Assembly: GCA_941918925.1 (NCBI GenBank)
Contig: OW799233.1
Coordinates: 125,326,833 to 125,390,832 of the forward strand
DNA from: Phyto melanocephala
Lineage: Eukaryota; Arthropoda; Insecta; Diptera; Rhinophoridae
DNA length: 64,000 nucleotides
Direction of reading: 5' to 3'
The position numbers and the translations under genes were made by a program. Each line of letters starts with the position of its first letter. The first letter of the stretch is position 1. The notes below the pieces were generated by a model. The model ran no database searches and was not told where the DNA came from. It was given only the letters and a program-made list of their open reading frames with translations. Shown one piece after another: positions 12,500-25,149 of the stretch.

Positions 12500-12521
12500 C
12501 ACTGTGTGAAGGGTATAAAAA

Positions 12522-13244
12522 TACATAATTTTTATTTTGGTTATATGTATATGATGAATTTTATGTTGCACTAACAAAAAGTTTTGAAAAAGTGCAGAAG
12601 GGTGGATTAGCAAAAACGCTAGATTGACAGCGAATAGCTGAACGTATATCTGCCCTTTAATATTTTTATAAGTTGCTAGATAAGTTAGGGAAACAAATTA
12701 AAATTATTTTGCTGTCGTAATTCAGCTCTAGTCGGATCAAGAACTCGGGCGCCATTGTCATTATCGTTCTCGAATTAGGACAATCAGGCCGTCCTTTTTA
12801 TCTGGCTTCAAGAGTTTGACGTCTTACTCTCGCAATTGTTAATTGCGTGACTTCGGTTAACTGTATGAAGGTACAGTTACCCAGACGCTCAATTGACCAC
12901 ATGCAGAATTTAATATAAGGAGTCGAATTCGGAAATTCCGGCTTACTATACGAAGGTATAGGTTGATTAACACTTACTAGAGAAAAATTTAATGCCTCTT
13001 GACAGCGAAATAATTGCACTAGAATTTTCATTAGCCCTAAACCTCAAAAATAAAAATTATTTTGCTGGGATATAATTTTAAAATATAATGGCAACGCTAT
13101 ACGTACTACTTTTTTTTATAACCATAGGCACCTTTTGGCATGACTAGTGAAAAACAAATTTTTTAGGAAACCGATTGTTTAAACTTTGTATAAACTTTAA
13201 AAAATAAATATATTTTCATAAATATTGAAAATACCTAAAATACA
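12522..13244. other. Rpt2 upstream region with possible LTR remnant
   Basis: No gene recognised. On the minus strand 12757-12747 reads TGGCGCCCGAG, like a tRNA-primed primer-binding site. A 20-bp near-perfect direct repeat (AAATAAAAATTATTTTGCTG and AAATTAAAATTATTTTGCTG) flanks about 12695-13068. Both hint at a degenerate LTR element, but no LTR pair is demonstrated. The Rpt2 promoter should lie in the right half. Confidence 0.35.
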
Positions 13245-14745
<1,501 letters not shown>

Positions 14746-14820
14746 ATCTGTATAACTATAAAAAATACTACATTTATAATAAAAAAAAACTAAACAAAAG
14801 ATTTAAATAAGTTGTACTTT

Positions 14821-16422
14821 TTACATGAAATCTGTACTCGTTTGCACATTTAATAAATCGTTTGACTTTGGCAATGTATTTGCAAATTTTTTCATTATTT
14901 TGTCGACATGTTCATTTTGATTTTTTGAGACAATATCTAAGCTCTCGTCTTTCTGATCAAGATATTTAAAATGTTGTCGGGATTGTGACCTCTTTATTCC
15001 AAGCTTATGGTATTCTTCATTTTCCTTACTTAAATTGAGATTATTTATTTTATCGGTATTTAAGTGTTTAAAGAAAAATCGAAATTTTTCTAGTTCGAAA
15101 CTGGTACGTAGACCGTCTTTATAACCCCAATCAAATCCATTTTGAAAGACATTTTCTCGTCCATCATTAACACCATCGGCATATCCAACCTGGAAGCAAT
15201 AACACATTAAATCAAGTAAAAGTGCTATATCCGGTCGTACCGAATCTAATATACCCTTCACCGCCATGTACATACTTATTTTAAAATTCCAATAACATCG
15301 TAGCTTAGCCTAGATTTCAGATTTAATGTTGTGCGGTATTTTACTTCAAACGCCTTGGATTTTGTTTTTTTTTTTGAATTATTACTGTATTTTACTAATT
15401 GATTTAAGAGGACGAATATATATACGCCATTTTGTTGTAGACGAAATCTTTGCTTTTAGTTTTTTTAAATTTACTGGTACCAATATTGAGAGGGTAGTTA
15501 GTGGTAAATTATTAATATTCTGATAGTCAAGTCCTTTCATTTAATACCCATATTGTCTCTCCTTTTTTTTGCAGAAGAAAAATCTTTTCGTTTTTTAAAA
15601 TTAAAATAAACGCCAAAGCAGTTGTATTTTGGCGTTTACATTCCAGTCAATTTTAAACCGATTTTATGGTTTTTCTCTGAAGTAATTTTCGAGATTACGA
15701 TACCTGCAGTTTGGTTATAACTATCATTATTTTTCAAAATTATGTTTGCCTGATTAGTCAAAAAGTTTATACGAATACGAGTGCTGGAAAATGTAAATTT
15801 TTGTGGTAAAAATATGGGGAAAAAAGTTGAGGTAGTCGTATTTCTTTGCTTAAATCTCAGCAAATTATGGCCCGTATTGCTGATAACAATATCAATTTTT
15901 ACCCAAATATTTCCGGGTTAGATATTACGGGTATGTGCAACGTATGGCGGATTCAAAAAGTTGATTTCAACAGATACACGGACAGACGAATAACACTCAA
16001 TGGAATTCCATATTTAAAAGCTTAAAAAAAATAAATGGCACTTCAGGTGAAGGGCATACATACATATATAGGCCTAATCGGATATGCATTAATTCCGTTC
16101 TAGATCGCAAATAAAATGATAAACTAGTTCAACAAATGTTTAAGCATAATATTATAGTTAATGTAAAAGTAATTTATTATATAGAATTTAAAATTATTTA
16201 AACTTAATTTTTTCGATTTTGTGGATTTTTAGTCAGGTTAGTTTTTGATTAATTTAGTTGATCTGGCAACTTTATTAGTTTTGTTTTCTTCTAACAGTGC
16301 AGTAAGGTACGTGTTATAGTTAATATATTTACCTTTTTAGCTTTTTTTTTAATTTGTTTAAAATCATTTTTATTAACATCATTATAATAAGTGGACTCTG
16401 CTTCATCATCTTCAGCTAACAT
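14821..16422 (-). CDS. Yae1: Yae1 domain-containing protein, two exons
   Basis: Exon 1 is 16422-16333 (MLAEDDEAES to a lysine-rich KKKAKK, donor GTAAAT). Exon 2 is 15189-14821 (acceptor CTTCCAG). Both phases agree and the product is 152 residues. Residues 31-60 contain the deca-GX3 Yae1 signature VGYADGVNDG..NGFDWGYKDG, seen in YAE1D1/Yae1, which with Lto1 acts as the adaptor delivering an Fe-S cluster to ABCE1 (Rli1). The rest is polar and poorly conserved. The intron of about 1.1 kb contains a DINE-like subfamily 2 insertion. An upstream in-frame ATG at 16473 exists, but the sequence between (VYYSYFN) looks like untranslated AT-rich sequence, so I prefer 16422. The family call rests on the motif; the role is inferred from the family. 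Confidence 0.85.
15205..16070 (-). mobile_element. DINE-1-like element, subfamily 2, inside the Yae1 intron
   Basis: Begins AAGTAAAAGTGCTATATCCG with CCGAATC and ATACCCTTCACCG, followed by TCAAGTCCTTTCATTTAATA and, near 15960, GTTGATTTCAACAGATACAC GG. Non-coding and diverged. Confidence 0.6.
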
Positions 16423-17021
16423 ATTAAAGTAACTATAATAAACTTTGATGGAAAATAATAAGTTTTTTAACAATACGCCGAAACGTTTTGTTCTTTTTTT
16501 CTACTAATTTTGACACTAAATAAATCACGTTCTATTTTACTACGTTACTACACTATTAACAATAATAGATTCGTTCGTTTACAAAATCTAGTAAATAAAA
16601 GTACAAACTTTGAAAGTAAGACTTGCATGATGACAGTTTATAACAATAATTTATATTAAAAATTTTCTCGCATTCCATTTTGCATCCGAGTGAAATTAAC
16701 TTGTTCGGAATTGTAATAGCATTTTTATTATAAACAATAACACAACAAAGCATAACTTGAACTGTTTATATATAAAATATCGTATGTTTTGCATTCCGAG
16801 TGAAATTAACTTGTTCGAAATTGTCATAGCATTCTTATTATAAACAATAACACTACAAAGCAGAACTTGGACTATTGTATATCTAAATCTATAAATGTAA
16901 TTTGTTATATTAAACAAAGAATGCTGGGGTGCCTATTGGCTTTAATTGGTTATAACAATGTACATATAAGTAGGTATATACACTAACTTAAATTTTTTTT
17001 ACTAGCTTATTCCGCTTCAAA
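16423..17021. repeat. Yae1-Polr3F divergent promoter with tandem MITE-like units
   Basis: About 600 bp between divergent genes. Bases about 16675-16760 and 16790-16870 are two direct copies sharing GAGTGAAATTAACTTGTTCG, TTATAAACAATAACAC and ACAAAGCA. They are related to the palindromic MITE at 47039-47162. Any shared promoter must lie among or beside them. Confidence 0.6.
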
Positions 17022-18047
17022 ATGCCATCAGATGATATTTCACATCAGTTATTAGCTTTGATACAAGGCATTCCTGCAGGTGCAAATAACGATGATTTAG
17101 AAAAAGGTTTACCTGATATTCCACCTCCTATTCGAGTAGAAGGGCTTAATAAATTATTAAAGCAAGGATCAATAGAAATTTTAAAAAAAGGCGATAAATT
17201 ATTCTATCGTTCAAAAGATCCAAAAAAAAGTGTTTTACCAAAAGACGCTGATAACGAAGAAAAAATTGTATATGGCATTATTGAAGAGGGTGGAAATAAG
17301 GGAATATGGATACGAGACATACGCATACAATCAAATTTAAATATGACACAATTAAATAAAATATTAAAAAATTTGGAAACAAAAAAGCTTATTAAAGCAG
17401 TTAAATCAGTTAATGTAAGTTGTAACAATTGTAGACAAAATAATTTAATAAATTAAATCATAACTGAATTTATAGGCTAGCAAAAAGAAGGTGTATATGT
17501 TATATAATTTGGAACCAGATCGGTCTGTAACTGGGGGTGCCTGGTATCAAGATCAAGATTTTGAAGCAGAATTTGTTGATGTTTTAAATCAACAATGTCT
17601 GCGTTTTTTACAAATGAAACGTGATAATGCTCTACAAAAAGGAGAAGGCCCTTTGGCATTTAAACAACTGTCTTGTTGTACTGTTAAGGAAGTACACAAA
17701 TTTATATCTGATTTGGGCATAAGTAAGGTAAGTCTTCATATAAAATATTTATAATATATAATTAGTTTATAACAAATACATAAAAGAAGGTGTATTTTTG
17801 CAACTTTTAGGTTAATTTAGATGAAGATGATTTGGAGACAATTTTAAAAACTGCAGTGTATGATGGCAATGCAGAACGTATTCTAATGTCAGAAAGTGTT
17901 TTCGTATACAGAGCCATTAATTCACCTCTTCCTCCGCCTGGACTTGTACAAATGCCTTGTGGCATTTGTCCTGTTATTAAAAATTGTTCTAAATGTGGTG
18001 ATGTAACACCTACAAAATGTCAATATATGAAAGAATGGTTAGATTAA
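17022..18047 (+). CDS. Polr3F: RNA polymerase III subunit RPC6 (POLR3F/Rpc34), three exons
   Basis: RPC6 is a winged-helix subunit of the Pol III-specific RPC3/6/7 initiation trimer that contacts TFIIIB and helps open the promoter. Exons are 17022-17414, 17476-17727 and 17811-18047, all phase 0 with GT-AG borders, giving 293 residues. Recognisable blocks: winged helices in the N-terminal part (LNKLLKQGSIEILKK and IRDIRIQSNLNMTQLNKIL), the family signature KKKVYMLYNLEPDRSVTGGA with WYQDQDFE (residues about 134-160), and a C-terminal cysteine cluster CGICPVIKNCSKCGD..TKC that fits the RPC6 Fe-S cluster site. AATAAA follows the stop directly. It is divergent from Yae1 and followed in tandem by Zfpl1. 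Confidence 0.95.
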
Positions 18048-18471
18048 ATGAAATAAAAAAAGAATTGTAAACGATTTTTGCGTAAAAACTTTATTTAATA
18101 AGAAACAAAATTAAAATTTTATTAAGTATAACATATTTTTTTAAACTTAAAAATTAAAAAAATTTTAAGTATTTCATATTCAGGCCAAGTTGTCCTACTC
18201 TATATGTATATATACATATTTTCCATATATTGTAACATCATAAAAACGTATATATTCACGTATATCGATATATTTTACAAGAATGTTTTTGCATACATAA
18301 TCTACAAACCAAATTTCAAATAAATCATTTAAAAATTAATATTCTTACCAATTAAAAAACAAATAAAAATACAGTTGCGGCACTCGCGCAATCTTCAGTT
18401 ATTTGCATAAATAATATTTTGCCAAAAAGTTTCTGTTCAAGGGTTACTTCCGAAAATTTTTCCGATGTTAT
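18048..18471. other. No gene seen
   Basis: AT-rich Polr3F 3' flank up to the SINE target site. Nothing recognised. Confidence 0.5.
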
Positions 18472-18485
18472 CTAGGTATTGACTT

Positions 18486-19028
18486 GAGTGCCCCTGTGGA
18501 CTAGTCAGTAAAGGACAAGTCAGTTGTTTGGGGGTTGCGGGTTCGATTCCCGCCGGAGACTCTGGAATTGTCTGCTTCTCTTTCTCTTCTATTCTAAATA
18601 TTTCTATTCTTATTCTACTACTCTCTCTATTAAGGCGTCACAATGAACCGTAATGGTTTCCGGGTGAAGGTGTGAGGGTAACTTTGCACCCCCTGTGGAC
18701 TAGTCAGTACAGGACCAGTCAGTTGTTTAGGGGTTGCGGGTTCGTATCCGGCCGGAGACTCTGGAATGGCGTCACAATGGACCGTAATGGTCTCCGGGTG
18801 AAGGTAACTTCGCACCCCCTGTGGACTAGTCAGTACAGGACAAGTCAGTTGTTTGGGGGTTGCGGGTTCGTTTCCCGCCGGAGACTCTGGAATGGTGTGC
18901 TTCTCCTTCTCTTCTATCCTAAATATTTCTATTCTTCTCTCTATTAAGGCGTCACAATGGACCGTAATGGTCTCCGAGTGAAGGTGTGAGGGTAACTTTG
19001 CACCAGCCTTACCTACCTACCTACCTAC
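18486..19028 (+). mobile_element. Trimeric tRNA-derived SINE
   Basis: Three tRNA-like heads (about 18488-18569, 18690-18767, 18815-18892) each carry an A-box-like TGGACTAGTCAGT and a B box; in head 1 it is GGTTCGATTCC inside a perfect T-arm stem GCGGG/CCCGC. Tails follow: a full one, a shortened one, and a full one ending in GCCTTAC plus (TACC)n. The whole trimer is flanked by a target-site duplication CTAGGTATTGA (18472-18482 and 19029-19039), so it inserted as one unit. The tail matches the LINE 3' end at 4555-4640. Confidence 0.88.
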
Positions 19029-19425
19029 CTAGGTATTGATTTATTTTTAGAATGAAGTTAGATCTCTGGAGCTCAGAGCAGTACCATATTTATGTAGATT
19101 TTTTCGATGTCGATTTTTTTTTTAAATTTCAGTACATAAGAGTTTTTGGCCCTCCCTATTAGAAAGCAGGATAAAATAATTTAAAGCTAATTTTTATTTA
19201 TACAGTAGTGTTAAAACGCCCTACTTTTCTCATCTTGACGTGGACTGACAATTTTTGTCGATAAAAGAAAGAAATTGACAACTAAGTTTTATACGACAAA
19301 AGTAAAAAATAAAAATAAAAGTTTATAAGAAAGTGTATCGAATAAATTGGTATAATAAAGAGAAAATAATAATATACAATAGTATTTACAAAACTAAAAA
19401 CTTTAGAAAGAAAATTAGTTAAGTA

Positions 19426-20620
19426 ATGGGTTTATGCAAATGCCCCAAACGTCAAGTGACGAATCAATTTTGTTTTGAACATCGCGTAAATGTTTGTGAA
19501 CATTGTATGGTACAACTCCACCCAAAGGTATTCCAAGCTATAATAATGAAAATCCCCCACATTACTTAATATTATTTTTTTTTTTAATTTAAACAGTGCA
19601 TAGTACAGTCGTATTTACAATGGCTTAAGGATAGTGATTACGTATCAAATTGTACATTATGCTCAACTGGTTTGGAAGAGGGAGATTGTGTACGTTTAGT
19701 TTGTTATCGTGAGTACATTTAGAAACTCAAGTTTTAATGTTTATTCAAGAAAAAATGCAATTCTTTTTTTTTAATAGATGTTTTTCATTGGGATTGTTTG
19801 AATGCCAGACAATCAGAATTGCCTACAAACACTGCTCCTAGCGGCCATCAGTGTCCTATATGTGAAACTGAAATATTTCCTACATCAAATTTGGTTTCAC
19901 CAGTAGCAGATGCTTTAAAGCAACATCTCGTGCAAACTAATTGGGGTTGCGATGGCTTGGGTTTAGCATTGGTAATGAAACTTTTTAAAAATATGTTGGC
20001 AAAGTTTTTGATTATTTTTTTTTGTGTGTTATAGTTAAAAGAAGAATCGTCATCGTCACCAAAAAACATTACAAACAAATTTAATACAAAACCAACACCT
20101 AAAAATAGCATGACTAACATACATACCAATAGCGGTAACATGAAGCAAAGCAATACTACGGAACGCTCTAAGCCTAATAGTGCTTTTGCAAATACTAGCA
20201 TAAAACAAGATAATCAACATTCCGTATTACTTATGGATGCTTTTAATCCACCCCTAAATGCTGATATCCATGGTAAGTTTGTTTATATTGTATAGTTTTA
20301 TTGAGCAATTGTTTTTAAGTAGTAAAATAATTTAAACAGCAAGCAGCCGTCGTCCGTTATTACCCCGCCAGTCACCAATTGGTGGTGCAGATCGTGACGA
20401 AAACAAATATGCTCGACGTACTCCAGCAGAAATTTTTTCACGCTGGTCACGTCGTTTTTATGCGCCCTCCTCTAGGCCACCCTGGAGACGTACTTGGTTT
20501 TTAGTTCTTAGTGGTATTTTGGCTTTTGTTGTGCTTATTTATTTAATGGCTGTTTTTGGAAGAGGCAACTCCCAGGATTCCTTAGACGATGCTTGGAATA
20601 ATAATCCTAATAATAATTAA
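19426..20620 (+). CDS. Zfpl1: Zinc finger protein-like 1 (ZFPL1), cis-Golgi membrane protein, five exons
   Basis: ZFPL1 is a tail-anchored cis-Golgi protein that binds GM130 and helps keep Golgi structure. Coding exons are 19426-19527, 19597-19708, 19778-19971, 20035-20272 and 20340-20620, all GT-AG with matching phases; the product is 308 residues (human about 310). Residues 1-50 form the B-box-like zinc region ([24 protein letters not shown]). Residues about 55-100 form the RING-like finger ([25 protein letters not shown]). A serine/asparagine-rich linker follows, then a single transmembrane segment ([20 protein letters not shown], about residues 267-286) preceded by arginines, then a short acidic lumenal tail. 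Start ATG at 19426 matches the family's MGLCKCPK. Confidence 0.95.
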
Positions 20621-21534
20621 TTTTTGCCTTTTTTTAATAATATATAAGTTATAACTTTCTACATATTGTTTTCCTTTCTAGTGGATTACATACACATTTC
20701 TTTTTTGCGAAAATGTTTAGATATGTTTCTGTTTATGTTTTTCCTAGATAGTTTTCCCTAAAATATTTAAAAATTGTGTTAATTTATATAGAACATTTTA
20801 GAAAAAGTTATTACGCATGGTGTAAGTGGGAATATTCGAATTTGAATACATAAAAAATTACTAGAAAAATGTTCTATTCATATTGTTGATTTTAAAATTA
20901 AAAATTTAAATTTAATTTGCGAGATTGAGATCAGTTTTTTATATCACATTTGGTAGCATCTTTAGGGAAAAATTGTAAATTAAACAATATTAAAATATTT
21001 CAATACAACTTTTAAAAAGATTTGGAGATCAAAAAAATCCAATATTTCGCTACCACATGGGTAGCTGCTTCAAGGAAAACATTACAAATTAAACAATGTC
21101 ATTTCAATATAAAAAATATTTCAACACAATTTTTAAAAAAAAATTTTTATTAACATTATAATTACATAAAAAAACAAATACATATACTTCATTACAACAA
21201 ATATTATTTAGACTAACATATTTTTTAGGACTATATGTATTTTTTCAGCTTTACTTTTCTTTCTTTAATTTTTTTCTAATGTTTGCTTTTTTTTTAACTT
21301 TTTATGATCATTATTTTACAAAACGGAAATATAATGGACCACATAGGTGTCCGAGTGTGGGTGTTGAAGGTGTCTATTAGCTTCCGGCACTCCATTTTCT
21401 ACAAACCTATTCTAAAGCTTATTAAGTGATAGTTTATAATTTTTAGCAGCATTAGATGTATCTGTTTTATATTCATTTGTCTATATAGTCTTTTTATAAT
21501 CCCTACCACTTCTAATAAATATCTGCGTCTGTGG
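20621..21534. other. No gene; AT-rich with a weak direct repeat
   Basis: Zfpl1 3' flank. Bases about 20945-21035 and 21050-21140 share 'GGTAGC..C', 'AATTAAACAAT' and 'AAATATTTCAA.ACAA', a weak ancient duplication. Confidence 0.4.
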
Positions 21535-22790
21535 AAAAATAAAAAATAAAGTAAGGATATAACGGGGATATATTTTCTATCTCAATCAAGATCAATGCTA
21601 CTGAGTTTAAAAACTTTAGATTCATAAACTCAGAAAATGCAAAAATTACTATAAAAATAATAAAAGTAAGATGTTATCATTTAATATAATCTTCAAAGTC
21701 AACTTGTATTATAAGTTCCTGCTTGAAAAATTCTATGTATACAAAATAAAAAAAATAAAAAAAAATAAACAAAAAAAAAAAAAAAACTAGATAATTTAAG
21801 TTTTTGGTCGTCCAAAAAATTCAGGTTCATAGACGTAGAAAATACAAAAAAATAAAAAAATGCAGTCTCACCTCGTATCAATAGACACTAATTTCGAATT
21901 TTTTTTTTAAATTTCGTTGAAAATACAAAAATTATTTTAAAATTTACAGAAAGTACTTTTTTCGGTCGCCATATCATTTTCAGCCTAAGCTCGGATCAAT
22001 AGTTTCTAATTTAAAAAAATTCTATGATCAGAAACTTAAAAAGTACAAAAAAAGCTAAAATAACCTTTTTGGTTGCTCATAATATTTTTTGGTCTGGCCT
22101 CGGATAATTTGTTACTAATTTAAAAAATCTAGTTTCATAAACGTAGAAATTACAAAAAGTACCATAAAAAGAGAAAAAGTACATTTTTGGGTTTTACTTA
22201 TCAATGTACGAATTTCAAGATTAAAATGTTTAAATATCTATTTAACAATAAAATATTTAAATTGACATGATTTAAAGTAAATAAATCTACACTTTTTCCA
22301 TAAAAAATATTTTGTTTTTCAAATGTACCGAACTGTTTTCCCTATATTACCGTTTCTACTTTATTGTAAATGTGTTTAAATTTTTACTAAATAACAAAAT
22401 ATTTTTTTTTTTGGTGAAAAGCCGAACTAATACAATTTAAAGTTTTTTCCTAGCTTTATATGTTTGAAAGATACCTAGGGCTCCAAAAAAGTACCAAATT
22501 ATAGTTTTTAACCGTTTTTCCCCCTTAGGTGTTGAAAATTGAAAAAATGCCAGACACCTGTCAGCTTATTTTTTGAGTAGATTACAATATCTTTTAAAGT
22601 TAATTTGTATAGTCGGCAGTTTAGCAGATCTAAGGTTACCGATTTACCGGTTTTTATTCCCATCAAAGAACGAATTTCCAAAAACTCCTTCTGAGTGGAT
22701 CTATACGTCAGAAGAGGAACCCACTATCCAAATTTTATGACTTATCTTTTTACGTTTGGGCTGTGCGATGATGAATTAGTCAGTCACGTT
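21535..22790. repeat. Dispersed repeat with internal diverged tandem units
   Basis: Four diverged units near 21595, 21825, 22000 and 22125 share 'ATCAAT..CTAATTT..AAAA', 'TTCATAAAC.TAGAAA' and 'TACAAAAA.TAC'. The two ends (about 21535-21670 and 22740-22790) recur inverted at about 33050-33195 and 32985-33020, so this is a dispersed element that expanded internally. Superfamily unknown. Confidence 0.5.
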
Positions 22791-23094
22791 ACTCTTTTAT
22801 TATTGGATTACAATAAAATTTTAAACTCGAAAATTAGGACAACATATTGATAAAGAGGGATTGAAAAAATATATATTGAAAAAAAATTTAATTATTATTT
22901 TCTGTTTTTGGAATATTTCGAAAAAATTGTTAACAATCTTTTGATGCTTATGTACATACATACATATATATATATATAATGAGTAAGATCGAAAAATCTT
23001 AACATACATACATAATTATTCAATAATTTGGAAATTGTTAGTCTAAGATTATAGTTTTGATTTTTGTTTTATTTTATTGACATTTAATTACAGA

Positions 23095-23410
23095 TCATAA
23101 AAAATATAAATTTTATAATTCTACTACTTATGAATCCGTGGACCATTTTTGGAAACCCTTCCATTAGAATGTTGTTGATAGTCGTTTCAGTCACTTTTTG
23201 GAACAATTTGACCATCTCCTTTTAAAGTCTTCATATTATGGGTTACCTTTTTTGTGCTCTTCAGTTTTCTTCTCACAAGAGCCCAATATTTCTCCACTGG
23301 GTATTGTTTTAGTTTCGCTCCAGAGCTTTCTTACCAAAGTGGCATGCTGACAAATCGGGCCAAAAATATGTGGACACATTGTGCTTTCTTATAAAAATCA
23401 AACTCGCAGC
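23095..23410 (-). pseudogene. IS630-Tc1-mariner transposase, C-terminal remnant
   Basis: Minus-strand pieces in shifted frames read FWPDLSACHFGK, PVEKYWALVRRKLKSTKKV and, in a further frame, KVTETTINNILMEGFPK. These match in order the catalytic tail of a mariner-like transposase (the ACHYGK and PVEKYW region and the following helices). Frames are broken. Confidence 0.75.
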
Positions 23411-24496
23411 AAATCAACATGGTTGTTATTAAAAATAATAGCTGACATATTTTTTAAAGATCACTAGATCACAAAAGTCAAAATGTGTGCTAAGATTCTT
23501 TCGACTCACTCCTTATTTATATATCTTTTTTTAATATTAATTTTTTTGAAGAATTAAAGAAAAATATTTTTGGAAATCGTTAATAAATACTGCTTTTTCT
23601 ATTTCTTTAATTTTTTCTTAAATTTACGGTAAATTTACATGTGAAAACTTTTAGTTACCATTTTCCGAAGTTTTAAACATTTTTGTATATCTAGTACATC
23701 TGTTTAAAGTTAAAAAAGTTTGTAAAATTTCAATCCTAATTCTAAATTTTTTTTTTTTAATTAATTTTGAAATACATGCTTACAGTCCATGTGCTGACAT
23801 CACACAATTCCAAATTCTTAGTTAAAATTTATTGAAAACATATTACGTTATATTGTAATAAAAAAAACATTTTTTGTTTTATTTTTACATTACCGCATGG
23901 GTTAAGCAAACTTTCTGCAGCAGATGATATATTTTAAGTATTTGCCGCCATCTCTCGTGGTAGAAAGTATGTGGTCACATACATAATCCGCCTAACTCAA
24001 CTTAAGAAAGAATCAAGTATTATGTACTATCGCGATTAATAAAAAAAGGCTTTATTTTTTTCTCAAACTCCCATTTCTCTATCCTAATTTTTGTTCTAAA
24101 TATTAAAAAAAATTTATTGACTTAAGTCGTTTTGAACTCCCTTAACATTATCAATAAGCACCAAGATATATTTAATTATTTATTTTACAAGATTTTATTT
24201 TACTATATAAAATTAGGCTTCTCACACGAAATAAATTATCACGTTTGTTTAAAAAGACAAACATATTACCCATTCCTCAGTCACTTTTAATTTGCAATAA
24301 TCGCTTAAGTGCATATAATTATGTATTCAATATAAAACAGAAACAAAAGTTGTTATAAACTTTCGATATGAAGATTTTTATTTCGCAATAAAGAATTTAA
24401 TTTTCTTTCCTCAAGTGTCTCTTTAACTACTTTAGTTCAATTACCAATTCTAGTCACAATATTGCACAATATTGTGTGCTTAGTTATAAATACATA
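23411..24496. other. No gene seen
   Basis: AT-rich intergenic sequence. No motif or structure that I can support. Confidence 0.5.
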
Positions 24497-24845
24497 CTAG
24501 CCAAGCCCGACGCGCGTCGATACGCTTCTTAATGAATAAAAATGCATTCTGAATTGCAATTGAATATCAAGTGCAAGAATCTTAAAACTTTTTTGGGCGT
24601 GGCACTGCCCACTTTTGTAATCACGAAATTGTATAATCATGAGAGTTCAATATGTGTGCAAAGTTTTAAAAAAATCGGTCAAGTGCAAGTAGCTACAAAT
24701 GATAACTTTTTACTACCCATAAACACACCCTGGAATGTGTACAACAACTTGCCAAAGTTTGAGTCCGATCGGCTTTACAGTTTCGGAGCCTATAGGTAAC
24801 ACACACACACACACACACACATAGTTTCACTTTTATAGTCATAGA
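24497..24845 (-). mobile_element. Helitron-like element, copy B
   Basis: Plus strand A|CTAGCCAAGCCCGACGCGCG to CACTTTTATAGTCATAGA|T, the reverse of TC...CTAG. It contains one copy of the internal unit (GGGCGTGGCACTGCCCACTT) and a (CA)n run. The TC end is diverged from the TATATATA form of the other copies. Confidence 0.7.
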
Positions 24846-25149
24846 TGTATATGTATATATTTCTTAAAGCTTAATTGTATTTTTTTCAAAAACCTTTTCA
24901 AATATTAAAACTGAGTTATCTCAAAAGTATGTTTTTCGACTTAAGCTTTAATTGCTTATGACCACAGATATAAAGATACACTTTTCTATTTTTTCATTTA
25001 TCAGTTTATGAAACTAATTCATTATATGTACGTATAAAAATTAAGCTAATAGATATCTATGTTCAAACATACATATATCAATAACAAGTATTCTACATAC
25101 AGACATATGTACCTATAAAATATATAAAAAATACAAAAACCCCTTGTTT

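Noticed and set aside
18488..18892. Three functional tRNA genes
   Set aside because: T arm and B box are good, but acceptor stems do not pair, the copies differ, and each runs into a LINE-like tail inside one TSD, so this is a SINE.
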